The position numbers and the translations under genes were made by a program. The notes under the pieces were generated by a model, which was not told the origin of the DNA, did no database searches, and saw only the letters and a list, made by a program, of their open reading frames with translations. A DNA stretch of 64,000 nucleotides from Diphasiastrum complanatum (Eukaryota > Streptophyta > Lycopodiopsida > Lycopodiales > Lycopodiaceae), in assembly GCA_029204225.1 (NCBI GenBank), contig CM055096.1, forward strand, positions 66,500,370-66,564,369, read 5' to 3'. Numbering within the stretch: position 1 is the first letter of the stretch; every line of letters starts with the position of its first letter. Positions 23,891-35,400 of this stretch are shown here, piece after piece.

Positions 23891-25110
23891 AACCTAGACT
23901 CTAAGTCTTGGTTCCTTTGATTAGTTTCAAGAAGCTTTTTATTAGTGGCTTGAATTTATTGGTATAAAAGTTCAAGAGCTTCTGCCAGATTGGATGGGTT
24001 TGATATATCAAATGATGGATTTTCATTGGTTTGATCTATTGGAGTTACTTGTGTGTTTTCCTATTATGCAAATACAACAACAAGTAATTCTAATTAGAAT
24101 GATAGAAATGCTTCAATTCTTACATAATCCAACAAATAAAAGCATTTACTTCTACTCATTCAATACTTATTGTTTGTAAGCTCAATTCAAGCCTACTTTG
24201 TGCAAGCTCAATCCAAGCCTAAAGGAAAACTACACCAAGCAATTTCCTACTTTTGCCTCAATCCAAAGCAAAATTCCAAACTACTCTTTATGTAAATTTC
24301 AATTAACTACTTCAAGGTAATGTTTACATAAAGTTTCCATTCCAATTCCATCTCCATTTGTCATTTCAAATTCAACACAAGTTTTCACATTTTTGACTTT
24401 CCTAGTTCTTCAAATCCATGAAACTAGTGACTAGAAATGGAAAACTAATAAAGTTCTATGAAAACTTCACTTTTCAGATTTGTTTTTCAGATTTACGGGT
24501 CTGAAAATCAGAACTCCAAAATAACAAAAAACAGAACTTCAAAACCTTTTTTATGCATAAAGTTACACTACCTTTTCTTTCTTACATTGCCATTTTCATT
24601 AGTTACACCTTCATGAAATTTTCATAAAAATTTCATGAAGGTGTAACTAATGAAATTTTTATGAAAACTTTACTTTTCAGATTTGATTTTCAGATTTCTA
24701 GGTCTAAAAAACAAAAATTTAAAATGAAAATCAGAAGTTTAAACACTTCATTTATGCAAAAAAAAAAAACACTAGTTTTGATCAAAACACATAGCTAGGA
24801 TCAATCTTTTTGCAATTTTTTTTTTTTTTGTCAATGTAGAGGAAGACTTCCTCTAACCATTCCACAAATCTTTTTTCAAAAAATTTTAAAACCAAAAGCC
24901 CACTTTAAAACTTCTCTAACATAATAAAAAATCAGCCCCTAAACAATTCTATAAACATCACTACTCTTTATCAAGAGAACTAGATTCATTGGATACTTCA
25001 ACTACAAGCTTCCTAAAACTAGACAAGCCAATAATCTTCCCCAAAAAGAATTTAGTTTGTGATCTTTATAGAATTTGAAGAAGGTTAGAAAGGTTACCAT
25101 CCTTTGTCTA
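23891..25110 (-). other. Gypsy-B untranslated leader
   Basis: AT-rich DNA between the primer site and gag. It contains a perfect 29-bp hairpin (24594-24622 with 24627-24655, loop CATA) flanked by two similar blocks around 24470-24540 and 24660-24720 that share TTTTCAGATTTG-type words. No coding frame was recognised. Confidence 0.55.
24594..24655. repeat. Perfect 29-bp inverted repeat, 4-nt loop
   Basis: The left arm TTTCATTAGTTACACCTTCA... is the exact reverse complement of the right arm, with loop CATA. It lies in the Gypsy-B leader, where RNA structure could matter for packaging or dimerisation; that role is conjecture. Confidence 0.9.
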
Positions 25111-25122
25111 GCTCTGATACCA
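25111..25122 (-). promoter_or_regulatory. Gypsy-B tRNA-Met primer-binding site
   Basis: The minus strand reads TGGTATCAGAGC, complementary to the 3' end of plant initiator tRNA-Met. It lies immediately inside the 5' LTR of Gypsy-B. Confidence 0.9.
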
Positions 25123-26212
25123 CTTTTATAAATGAAGTCAAGAAGTCCTCCTAATCCAAAGGTAGTGCCTCCAAAGGTCCTCCAAGTAACCTGCAAATTC
25201 CAAAATGCTCCCCAACTCCAAGCTAAGATGCCTCCACCTGCAAGTAAGGATCTTCAAGCCTCCATGGATCTCTCCTCCACCTGTGTCCCTAATCTTAATT
25301 ACAAAGGTAGATAATAAGTGGCCTCAAGTATTCATTACCCAACCATAGCTAGCTAGCACATGCAATCTTGCAACCTGGCTAATCTAGCACTCCCTTGCTA
25401 ACCAATAACTAATCACAAGCATACCACCAAAAACCATAGCATACTCAAGATCTAAACCCTACTTATGTCCCATATCATAAGCAAGATCCAAACCCTAAGC
25501 ATACTACACACAAGAAAACACTCTATACACTAGTAGCCACACTAGAGCATAAGCATAGCAAACAAAATAGATCTCTCCCCCTCCCTATGGGCGCTCTCCT
25601 CCCATCATATAGATGGCAAATGGCACCCTCCAATATGCTATGAAGTTCCATGCACAATCAATGAGAAAGAGAGAGGCTTAGGGGAGTTAAAGAACCTTCA
25701 TAGGCTTATGGAAGGTCAAGAGACTTCTTCCATAACCTATGACTCTTTGAATGCCTTTCTCGTGGGAGTTGGGAACTCAATGGACACCTTGAAAGTGCGC
25801 CCTCCTACTAGGTCCCATTGCCCAAGTTGTGCTTGTATACTTTGGTCCAAGACCAATAAAGTGATATGGTTCAAGGTTGAGGCCCAAGGTTTAGAAAAAT
25901 AGCCATAACACCCATGATAATGACTTTCTAGCACCTCACTAGGTTCCATACCTCCGACCAAGGCATAGACACCTACCTGTCCTTAACCAAGAACACCAGT
26001 ACCTTAATCTAAAGACACATACCCTTAATCCTAAGGTTATCCCTTATCCAAGGGTAACTTGATTCATAGTCACTTGCCTGTTCTTATCCAAAGGCACCTA
26101 CCCTTAATCCTAAGGGTACCCCTTATCCAAGGGTGACTTGCCATTTAGCCCCCAACTCTAAATGGACATATAGGGGTCACTAAAGTACTGCTAGTTACAT
26201 AGGTATGTAACA
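25123..26212 (-). repeat. Gypsy-B 5' LTR, about 1.09 kb
   Basis: It starts TGTTACATACCTATGTAAC at 26212 on the minus strand and runs to the primer site. The first 60 bp match the 3' LTR start of Gypsy-A (7404), and the last 600 bp match 19910-20510 in inverted orientation. Near its start lies an internal duplication of a CCTTAATCCTAAGG ... CTTATCCAAGGGT unit at about 26030-26070 and 26100-26140. The terminus next to the primer site is not an obvious CA, so a few bases there are uncertain. Confidence 0.8.
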
Positions 26213-26219
26213 AACTGTC

Positions 26220-26521
26220 TAGTGATGTCCTCTGGAAACTGAAGTCGAATATGGCCTTGGCCTTTGACTTTATGTGAACTTGTCCTTGATGTCATGGTTA
26301 GCTCTCTTGCAGTATTTGCAGAAGAGTTTAGTCTTGGTAGGTTGTTGTTGTCGATTGTTTTGCGATTGTTGTGGTTGCGTTGAATTTGGCTGCTCCGCCT
26401 TCGTCTTCTTGTCCCTGAAGTTCTTCTTTTTGGAACGTTGCTTATTGGAGTATAGGGCCATTGGCTTGGTACTCGTCATAGATAATCTCTTTCTTCGTAC
26501 TTCTTCTTGTATATCTTTCAT
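26220..26521 (-). pseudogene. Copia-type gag fragment with knuckle
   Basis: The minus strand gives EEVRRKRLSMTSTKPMALYS, a Lys/Gln/Asn-rich linker, and then FCKYCKRANHDIKDKF. This resembles a CCHC knuckle that has lost its last Cys, followed by a stop. It touches the outer end of the Gypsy-B LTR, so Gypsy-B may have inserted into this element. Confidence 0.65.
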
Positions 26522-26885
26522 TTATAAGGGCTATGAAAAAGAAATGCCCACCTTTTTTAGGCATCTTTTTCATTTCTCTTTCCCCTGTCACCCCCCCTTT
26601 CTTTTCACCTTCACCTTCACTATTTTAATAGAGTCAACTCGAGTGAACTTCACACCAGCAAAACACTAGCTCGACACTCAATTATCGACACCAGCACAAC
26701 ACTAGTTAACTCAGCACTAGATCCAAGTAGCTCCAAGCAGATCAATGCAAACTACAATCCGGCAAATCCGACAAAAGTAGTAGATCAAAAGTAGAGTGGC
26801 AACTACTCCAGCACCTGCTCATCCCAGCTTCCAACTCTATCGCTCATTGGCACTATGGGATTAGCACGAAGTTAGTGTGGGGGCA
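26522..26885. other. Non-coding, no gene seen
   Basis: Pyrimidine-rich DNA at 26550-26630, then sequence ending in GTGTGGGGGCA, which could be a polypurine tract for the LTR-like segment that follows. Confidence 0.35.
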
Positions 26886-27342
26886 TGTTGGCCATTTACG
26901 GTACATGCCCAAAGCATGGAACAAATAAATATGGAGGGCTCTCACAACCTCCATTTTGAAAGCATTGTAAATAAATAAACGTCAAACACCACATAACACT
27001 TGTATTGTGCAAAGCGCCATTATTAGTTGTAAATATGTCTTGAAGAGTGAGACAAAATAAGCAGCTATATTTTGTTAAATGTCTCAAAGCGTCGTAGGAA
27101 GTTATGTGGTATGTCTCAAATAGTTTATTATCAAAAGCATTGTAAAGTCAAGTTACTTGTCAAATAAAGAAACAACAAGTTTACTTAGACTACTAAGTTT
27201 AAAAATGAGCCAATAAGAACGTGCCATGTCAGCTCATTTGGACCCAACTATGTAAGGGCCAAATCCTTTGTATTTTATGTTCACAACTTTTATTTGTTAA
27301 TTAAAGCGTTGAGTTCCCTCTTGTTTTGTGTCTTGTGAATGT

Positions 27343-27345
<3 letters not shown>

Positions 27346-27412
<67 letters not shown>
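27346..27412. repeat. (GA)n microsatellite
   Basis: Uninterrupted GA dinucleotide run of about 33 units. Confidence 0.98.
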
Positions 27413-27418
<6 letters not shown>

Positions 27419-27600
27419 GAGGTGTATGGTTTGTGCTTCATGCTTGCTTCTCTATTATGCATGTACGATGCCTAGATCGCTAGACATGTGTGGTGTTTCT
27501 CTTTTGTTTGTAGATTTGTGGTAGAATGCTATGCAGGTTGAACGAATCGAGCTATGGATTTGCGCATAGGAAGATCGGCTTTCATGCTCTTTCATAGCTA

Positions 27601-27611
27601 CTCTCTCTCTC

Positions 27612-27687
<76 letters not shown>
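27601..27687. repeat. (CT)n microsatellite
   Basis: CT run with a single CCC interruption near 27621. It lies 190 bp from a GA run in opposite phase, so the two tracts are complementary and could pair. Confidence 0.97.
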
Positions 27688-27689
<2 letters not shown>

Positions 27690-27740
27690 ATGCAACACAA
27701 ACATAAGTGTTAGATCATTATCAAGGGCTTTAGGCCAACA

Positions 27741-29200
27741 TAGGCAGATCTCTCTTTTCGTTAGGCCTTGGAACCCAAAGAGGCCAAGAGCTATGAAGGG
27801 TACGACGCCCACAAATAGCCAAGAAGTAGGATTAGAAATAGATTAGATATTTCCTTGCAGTTTCTAGGTTTGTTTATAGTTTTAATCCTCCAATCGGGTG
27901 TAGGCTTTGAAAGAGGCAGTCGGTGACAAACTACTGCTTCTCTAATCGTAGAGACGTACTTTCTACCTTAACATCACATCTTCCATGTAGGATTGATTCC
28001 TGACCTCCCTATACAACAACATAGTTGATTCTTCCTTTTTACTTGTCCATAGTTCTTTAGCAGAGATAGATATGAAGGAAAGGTGGCAAAAATAAGGGTA
28101 ACATAATCAAAAAACACAAAAATAGGGCCACTCTCCACATTGGAGTTCAAGATTAACCGATCCAACAAATAGGAACTTGTGATGCAGTTTATAGCATTAT
28201 ACTTAAATTTGCTCTACATCACTTCAACACAAGAAAAGGTGTATTTGAATTTCCCAGAACCAAAAAAAAGTCAGTAACTTTTGCCGATGCCATTGATTAA
28301 TTTCCAAAAGTGCTAATAATAAGCAACCAAAAGAGCTTCTTGCATCCATGTACAGAACAAAAGCACATTTGCTCGATCCACCGACACAAGATCTTAGTAT
28401 TCTACTTTTCAAACATTAGAGAGCTTTCCCCAGATACAAAGCTTCCACACTCCCAATTAAAAGCAATAGGAAAAAAATTGCCAAAAGCGTTTTTGCAAAA
28501 GCTCATCAGTAGCAGAAAGGCCTAAAACACACAAATGTATGAAGTAAAATATAGCGGATGTTGCTCCAATAATTTCTACTACGAACATTTGAAAGAACTG
28601 CCAACATTATCAAAAAACTACTTTTGTTGAAGCAATCATCATCATAATGCTCTAAACAAGCATGGAGCAATAGACGATTGAGGCATGAATCATCCGCACG
28701 TCTACCATGCAAACAAGCTCTTAGGTAGTTGTCCATTCTACATGCAACATAGCCCTCCCTCCAGGACCGCAACACGATAGCCTAGGTCTTAGACTCAAAA
28801 GCCGACTCAAATTAAGCTATGTGCTCAGACTTTTTTATAGCTTGCAATCAAAAGCATCAAATCCTATTGTTCAAGCAAGGAAAAAAATGTCAAATACAAA
28901 GAACCTATATAAAAAATTGCCAAAAAAGATTATAAAAAGCAGACTTTTCATACATGCATCCTATTTTAGCCCTTCACCAAGGTCTAGACCTTAAGTGTTT
29001 CGTATCTTTAGCGTGTATTGTTTCCAAACTCCATCAAGGTGCCTCAATCATAGTCAACACATAGTATTGCCTTTTTGCAAAAAGCAAGGCCCAAAAAAAC
29101 ATAATTAAAAAAAACAACACACCACACCAAAATAGGGAGCAAAATGCCATATATATGTCATCCTCTTAAATGGTGGGGCAGAATGACTAGGAAAACCCTC
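27741..29200. other. Intergenic DNA upstream of MLN51
   Basis: No coding region or repeat family was recognised. The minus-strand open frame at 28506-28775 has no domain and no supporting context. Confidence 0.4.
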
Positions 29201-29454
29201 GAGTCTCCTTGCAAGAGAAAGCATTCATTCATTCACTCATGCATTCTATGGCAGCAATAGCGATCGCGCAGGGAGTTAAAGCGAGAGGGAGAGCGAGAGC
29301 CGTGTTAGCATCGATGCAAAATATGCTGCTGTTTGCAGTGATTGATGCTTAAATTAGAGGAGGAGGATTGTAGATCAGCAATCGGATAGGAGAAGCCTTA
29401 ATCTACAGCAGCAGAAGAAGAAGAAGAGGAAGAATTGGCTGGAGGAAGGGGGAA
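29201..29454 (+). promoter_or_regulatory. MLN51 5' leader and proximal promoter
   Basis: Purine-rich sequence with GAGAGGGAGAGCGAGAG near 29285 and an AGAAGAAGAAGAAG run before the ATG, typical of plant 5' UTRs. There are short upstream ATGs near 29314 and 29345 that are not in frame with an extended protein. No TATA box is evident. Confidence 0.45.
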
Positions 29455-32400
29455 ATGGCTACGATCGTCGATAAGCATCATAATCCCGATTCGTCTGATT
29501 CAGAAGCTGGATTGGATGATGCGGAATACGAAAGTGAGAGTGAAGGCACATCGGCTCTTGCCTTGAGGCGCCGTGAGGCCAGCGATGATGATGATCAAGA
29601 TGAGCGGTTGCAAAGGAGGTCGTTTTTAGGTCATGATGCTGAATCGCGACGTTCCTTTTCGGATGCTGATACTGAAGCAGAGGGGGCTCCGCCGATGGAT
29701 GATGAGGAAGAAGACGATGAAGGAATCGATTCGAGGGGGTTATTAGGGAGAAGACAGAAAGCAAGTGGTGTGGAGGATGAGGAGGGGGACGAATTTGACG
29801 ATGAGGATTTAGAAGGGGACGAGGGAGAGGAAGATATTGTTGAAAATTCGTTAGAAGATAACGGCGATCCAACAGGCTCTAAGCCGAAGGGCGTAGGAGC
29901 CGAAGATGGAGGTGAAAAGAAGGAAGTAGAGCCTTTTGTGGTTCCAACAGCGGGAGCGTTTTACATGCATGACGATCGATTTCGTGAAAGTGGTAGCGCT
30001 CGTCCCAGGTCTGATGCCTTCTCTGTCTGCCGTGTAATACTAAGTAGCGATTGCTTATTGCATAGCTCTAAATAGAGAAAAACCTAGAACAAAATAGTAA
30101 ATATGCAAATTTCCCAGACCTAAGAACTTTTCTTGTTAAAGTTATCTTGTGGAAATTCTTTCTCTAAAGCTGGAAGCTTGCTTTACTCATGCAAAAGTGT
30201 TTAAAGAGGATGTGTTGGAAAACACATTTCATCCACTGGAGAAATGGCGTTTCCCCATCCAAAAACATGGGGAAATGTCGTTTCTTAAAACTATGCCACA
30301 TTTTAGAATTTCGCAGCTCTGCGTACAATTACCAACTTATTATAAAAAGAACTAGCAAGAACTGAACTGTGACACCTCAATCATCATTTCATGTTTGTTG
30401 ACTACATGGCAGATCTCCTTCTTTTTAGGAAATCAGTTCTTTTTGTAAAGTCCTGTCAGATTGGAGATAATTGTATAGGAAATATACAAGTTCAAACATG
30501 ATCGTGCAGAAGCCATATATTTATGTTCTCAATGTAGGGAAAGTAAATTGATTTGAACATTTAAGTTCATATGATGACATTTTCCAACAATCTACTCAAT
30601 GTACACGTGGGATGCATTTTAGAAGAGAGCCTTTGCAGGCTTGGGAAGTAGGAAGGCAGTGGTTTTGGGTAATATCATGAAGGATTCAGCTAATGGCAAC
30701 CATTTTGATATGATTGAACCAAACTTCTCCCTTCTTTCTGAAATAATCTTTGTCATATACTAGAATGATGATAGGTTACTTTCCAATATCATTTTCCAAA
30801 TTTCATGGGACAAGAAAGTCTCTACTTTCCTGGTGTATTGTAAAAGTAGGGAATTCCTCCTTGATATACTGTCTTTGGTTTGTGCATGACTTAACAGGCG
30901 CAGTCCGGGGGGGAGAAAGTTGTGGGAAGCCAAGGATGATAAACGTTGGGTGCATGACATGTTTGAGGAGTTCCATATACACAATGAAGGGAGGGTAACT
31001 TTCGAACATTGTAGTAACTTGCATTGTAGATCTTCTTTCAAAATTTTGTGTGCTTTTTGAACGTCATCCTTGTGTCTGTTCAAACTAATGGATTTAAGTG
31101 TTTAGGTTTGGAATTATGTTTGTTGTTGTAAGTTTGCTAAATGTTTAGGAGTTAAAGACATAGTAAAGCCTTGAGTTGAAAATAGAGTATAGCACTTATC
31201 AAATGTCTTAGAATTGGCTCCTGACAAACAGAAATTATGCTAGGTAGCATTCAGTTACATGCCTCTGTTGTGATTTAGATCATTTTATTCAAGTATGATC
31301 TGCACTGCTTTGTTACTCAGAGATGTCTTAAGCGATATGTCAAACAGGGGCTTAGAAGGGGAAGAGGTCGCAGCCGAGGTCGGGGTAGAGGCATGGGAAG
31401 AGGTCGAGGCCAAGGAATAGGCAGAGAAAGAGTTGTCAAGATGAATGCTTTTGACGATCAAGGCTCTATTCGATCTCGCCTGGTAAGTGGTAGAGGCGGA
31501 GGCTTTAACAGGGCAGTCGTCAAGGGTCAGAAACAAGAAGACACAGCAAATATTTCTACCAGGTGCTTAAGAAGTCTTTGCTTAAAACTTTTCTCATTGC
31601 TGTTTTTAAGCTTATCAATAAACAACTGCGGTCCCTGCAAATAGTTAAAGTCTGGATTTTGAGTTTTCTGGCTTTCAAGAGCTCCCTCATAGCAACAAAG
31701 AACTTCTAGATTTCTGGGATTTTCTGGATCACATTAAGATGATATCTAGCAGGCATATCTAACAGTGCTTTACTCACTTGCCATGTAATATCACAACATG
31801 ATGATGTGGCATTTTTTTGACTTCGTACTGAAGGCACAAGTTTCAAATCTTTTCTTTTTGAACATACTTCTGACTCTTAGGCTTGTGTTTTTTATCTAGG
31901 GCATTACACCTTCCATAGATTTGCAAAGCTGTTTACATAGCTGCAACATCTTTTCAGTTTTTTAAATGTCGTTCTTTACAAATTATCTTATTGATACTAG
32001 ATATGGGAACCTAGCGTAAGTATATTAGAGTTCAAAAAAGGTTTCGAAGAAAATCATAGAATTTCATACATTAGTCGGAGAGCACATGCATGTTTGCTAT
32101 AACAATCTCATATGCTATCATATATCTCCAATTCATTTGCCTATCATTACTGTAATAGTTAGAGACGCTGTCTATCAACTCTCGTGCCCAGAGATCTTTG
32201 TGAAGAAGGCCTCCCCCCTTCCCCCTCCCCCTTTCCCGTTTTTTCTTTTTACAGATTTTCAGATTTAAGTAGCATTCAGCCCATTGTTTGGCTTTATCAG
32301 GTGACTTGTTGTAGCATGTTGATTGGTTGTATTAGATGACTCTTTCTTGTTACAGTGGTGTTCAAGGGAGTGTTGCAAGCGAGGTCATTGAGAAAGATTC

Positions 32401-35400
32401 CAGTTCATCAACAAATCAAACAGAAACAGCGGTTCCCAAGAGGCTAGTTAGCGTCTCTATCTTGAATTCTTCCTCACCACCATTTTATCCCTCTGGAGCT
32501 TCTCAGCCTTTGGTGGGAAAGGCACCAGTTTCTGAGGTATCTGGCTTGAAAAATGTGAATATGGATGTTGTGAAAGTAACGGAAGGTGCATCAGTTAAGA
32601 AAGTTGCAGCCAGTGGGTTGGTGTTTGTACCTAAACCAAGTCATCAAACTGATAGCGTTTCAAGTGACATAATTCCAGTCTCTTCTCAGAAATCTCCTGG
32701 TGGAAGTTCCTACCAATTGACAGAAGTGAGAATGCATTCTGACGCACAACAGACGCCTTTCAAACCAGCTGGAGGTTCTAACAACCAAGCAAAGGTTGGG
32801 AAATTTCAAGGAAGTGCTCAGGTGGTCAATCTACCGTCTGCATCCCAGCCACTCACTTCTGTGGTTGCACCACCATTGGGAAGAGGACAGAGCCCCATAC
32901 AGTTAAGTTTCACAGGTAGACCGCAGGAGCAGATTTCACCACAACTACCATCACAGCATCAGGGCCAGGCATCTGGAGGTATGCTTCATGGATCGACAGT
33001 TAGCACATTAGGGTCTGGAGCCCCTCAACTATCAGTAAGTGGCAGATTGAAGAGTGCTGGAGCAGGAGGTGGTGGCAGTGGAGTGCTGACTTCTAGGGTT
33101 GCTTATAATGGTGCTGGACCTGGAGGAATAAGCAGTGGTGTAGTGATTGGAGAACAGGCGTATGCACCCTCGCAACCCATAGCACCAGGTATGTAAAGGA
33201 CTATTATGCAACCAAGTTGACAAGTGGGGCTTCAGCTGCATTTCCCTTTTTAGAATGAAATCTATTTCTAGAAGAGTTTTTCTTGGATGCAAGCAGAACA
33301 TGACTTTTGCCGGAGTTTCTAAATGCAAAGGACATTCAGTCTTTCAACCGAGCATGTAAAGTTTTTGTGGCTATGCAAATTCTGGTATTCAGGATTGATT
33401 CTCTTAAATTTTGTGCTTTGGAATTCAGTTGCTGTACAGTACGCTGGTCAGTCTCAAGGAGGTTTGGGAGTTCCTGCAGTGGGTGTTGCATTGCCGAGTT
33501 TTGGGGGACAACATCAATATGGGTTTGGAAATTCTGAAATAACATGGTTTGTCCTTGAGCTCACTACCAAATAAAGTTATTAACCTATTGTATGATTTGA
33601 TAGTACAAAAGGAAGTTGCCACTAGTATGTGTCACTTTGGAAACATGCATAAAAATGACCCATTTGGAAGTAGCCAAAGTTTTTTGTTGAGTTACAGTTG
33701 GAATGTAGATTACATGTCATAGTTGTTCGGATTTCTGAAATGATTGAAGACAGATTACATTAAAACTGCATATAGTGTATAGTTTGCAATAAAAAATCAA
33801 TCGGCACATATAGTACTGAGGTGCACCGTGAACTACTTTTGACAAACACGAAAGCTAAAACAAAGTTCAAACCCATATGGGCATACAAAGCTTGAAAATC
33901 TGCCAAAATGCTCTGGTTCTCTTCTATACTCTAGAGCCTCAGGCTTGCAGCTTAATCAAACCTAATTACAATAGTGTCTCTTGTATATTTATTGCATCAA
34001 AACCGCTCTACTTTGCACAGCTTACAGAGGTAGTCTAGTACGAATTTGTCCATGAGAATTCTAGCGAAGCTTATCTACATATCCGTCTAGTCCATAGAAT
34101 TAATGAACCGTCCACGGTTCACCACGGTTCTGAGAACCGTACAGTGAACCGTACAGTTCACAATTTTTTTTTTGCCTGGAACCGTGGTGAACCGTACAGT
34201 TAATTAATTAATTAATTTTTTTTTGTTCAATCTGTGAAATCATTTGTGAAATCAGAATTGGGAGAAAAAATAAAATAAATAAGTAATTATTTAATTAATT
34301 ACAGGAACTGTACCACGGTTCTGAGAACCGTGGGTTCTATGGACTCTAGTCCAACAATTGATTACACAATATCATGCATATGTAGATGACTGAAAGATCT
34401 TTGGAAATAGTTAGATTCCATAGTTTTGCAATTCTTTGACACTCATGCAATGCAACCCTATCTTGAAATCATAGAATTAACGTACCGTTATCGGTTCACC
34501 ACGGTTCTGAGAACCGTATAGTGAACCGTACGGTTTTTAAAATGTTTTGCCCAGAACCGTGGTGAACCGTACTGATTAATTAATTAATTAATTAATTTTT
34601 TAGTTTCCGCCCCAAAAATAACCCAAAAGTATGCAAAAAAAGGGCCAAAAAAATGTGTGAATTCTGTGAAATCATCTCTAAAATCTGTCAATCATCTGTA
34701 TCATCTGTCAAATGACTCAAATCATCTGTATCATCTGTCAAATCATCTGTACATCATGTGAAATCTGTGAAAGCTGTTAAATCAGTGATGATTTCAGATG
34801 AGTTCACATCTGTCAAATCATCTGTATCATCTGTCAAATCATCTGTACATCTTGTGAAATTTTTCAAATCTGTATCATCTGTGAAATCTGTGAAATCTGT
34901 GAATTTGGTAATTAATCAATTAATTAATTAATTAAATAGATGAACCGTACCACGGTTCATGAACCGTGGTACTGTTCACCCCACGGTTCCCAGGACCGTG
35001 GGTTCTATGCTTGAAACAGATTCACTACTATATACCTAAGGTAGTGGACGGTGCGTCCGAACGCGCGTCTGGACCCAGACGTGCCAAGGGTGCGTCCGGA
35101 CATGTCCGCCTTTTTTTTTTTAATAGTTTTTTTAGTGTTAAATAAAGTTAAAAAAATAAAAAAAATGGGACGCGTCCGACCCCGCGTCCGGGGGTCGGAC
35201 ACGGCCGGGTCCAGATGCGGGACGCGGACGCGGGACGCGGACCCAGATTGCCCGCGTCTGGCCCGGACGCGCATCCCTAAATATATACTAAATACCGTGT
35301 ATTACTAGGTTATTTTTTCTTTATGCCCTCTTCATTAGCATTGCAAGAGGTGCCCCGCCTTTGTTTTATTTAATTTGTATCGACAAGCATTATCATAGCG

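Larger units (their letters stand above)
26886..27740 (+). repeat. Candidate solo LTR (TGTTGGCC...GGCCAACA)
   Basis: The segment starts TGTTGGCC and ends GGCCAACA, an 8-bp perfect terminal inversion of the TG..CA type, 855 bp long. It is preceded by a G-rich polypurine-like GTGTGGGGGCA. No second copy, primer site or target duplication (flanks GGGCA and TAGGC) was found. It contains two dinucleotide microsatellites. The ends could be chance, so this is tentative. Confidence 0.35.

Noticed and set aside
29459-29872. 137-aa minus-strand frame opposite MLN51 exon 1
   Set aside because: It is the antisense shadow of the acidic, GAT/GAG-rich exon.
31483-31488. GTAAGT as donor ending MLN51 exon 3 at 31482
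   Set aside because: It is a better donor consensus, but it would break the reading frame into exon 4. The later donor at 31563 keeps phase and adds Arg-Gly-rich coding sequence.
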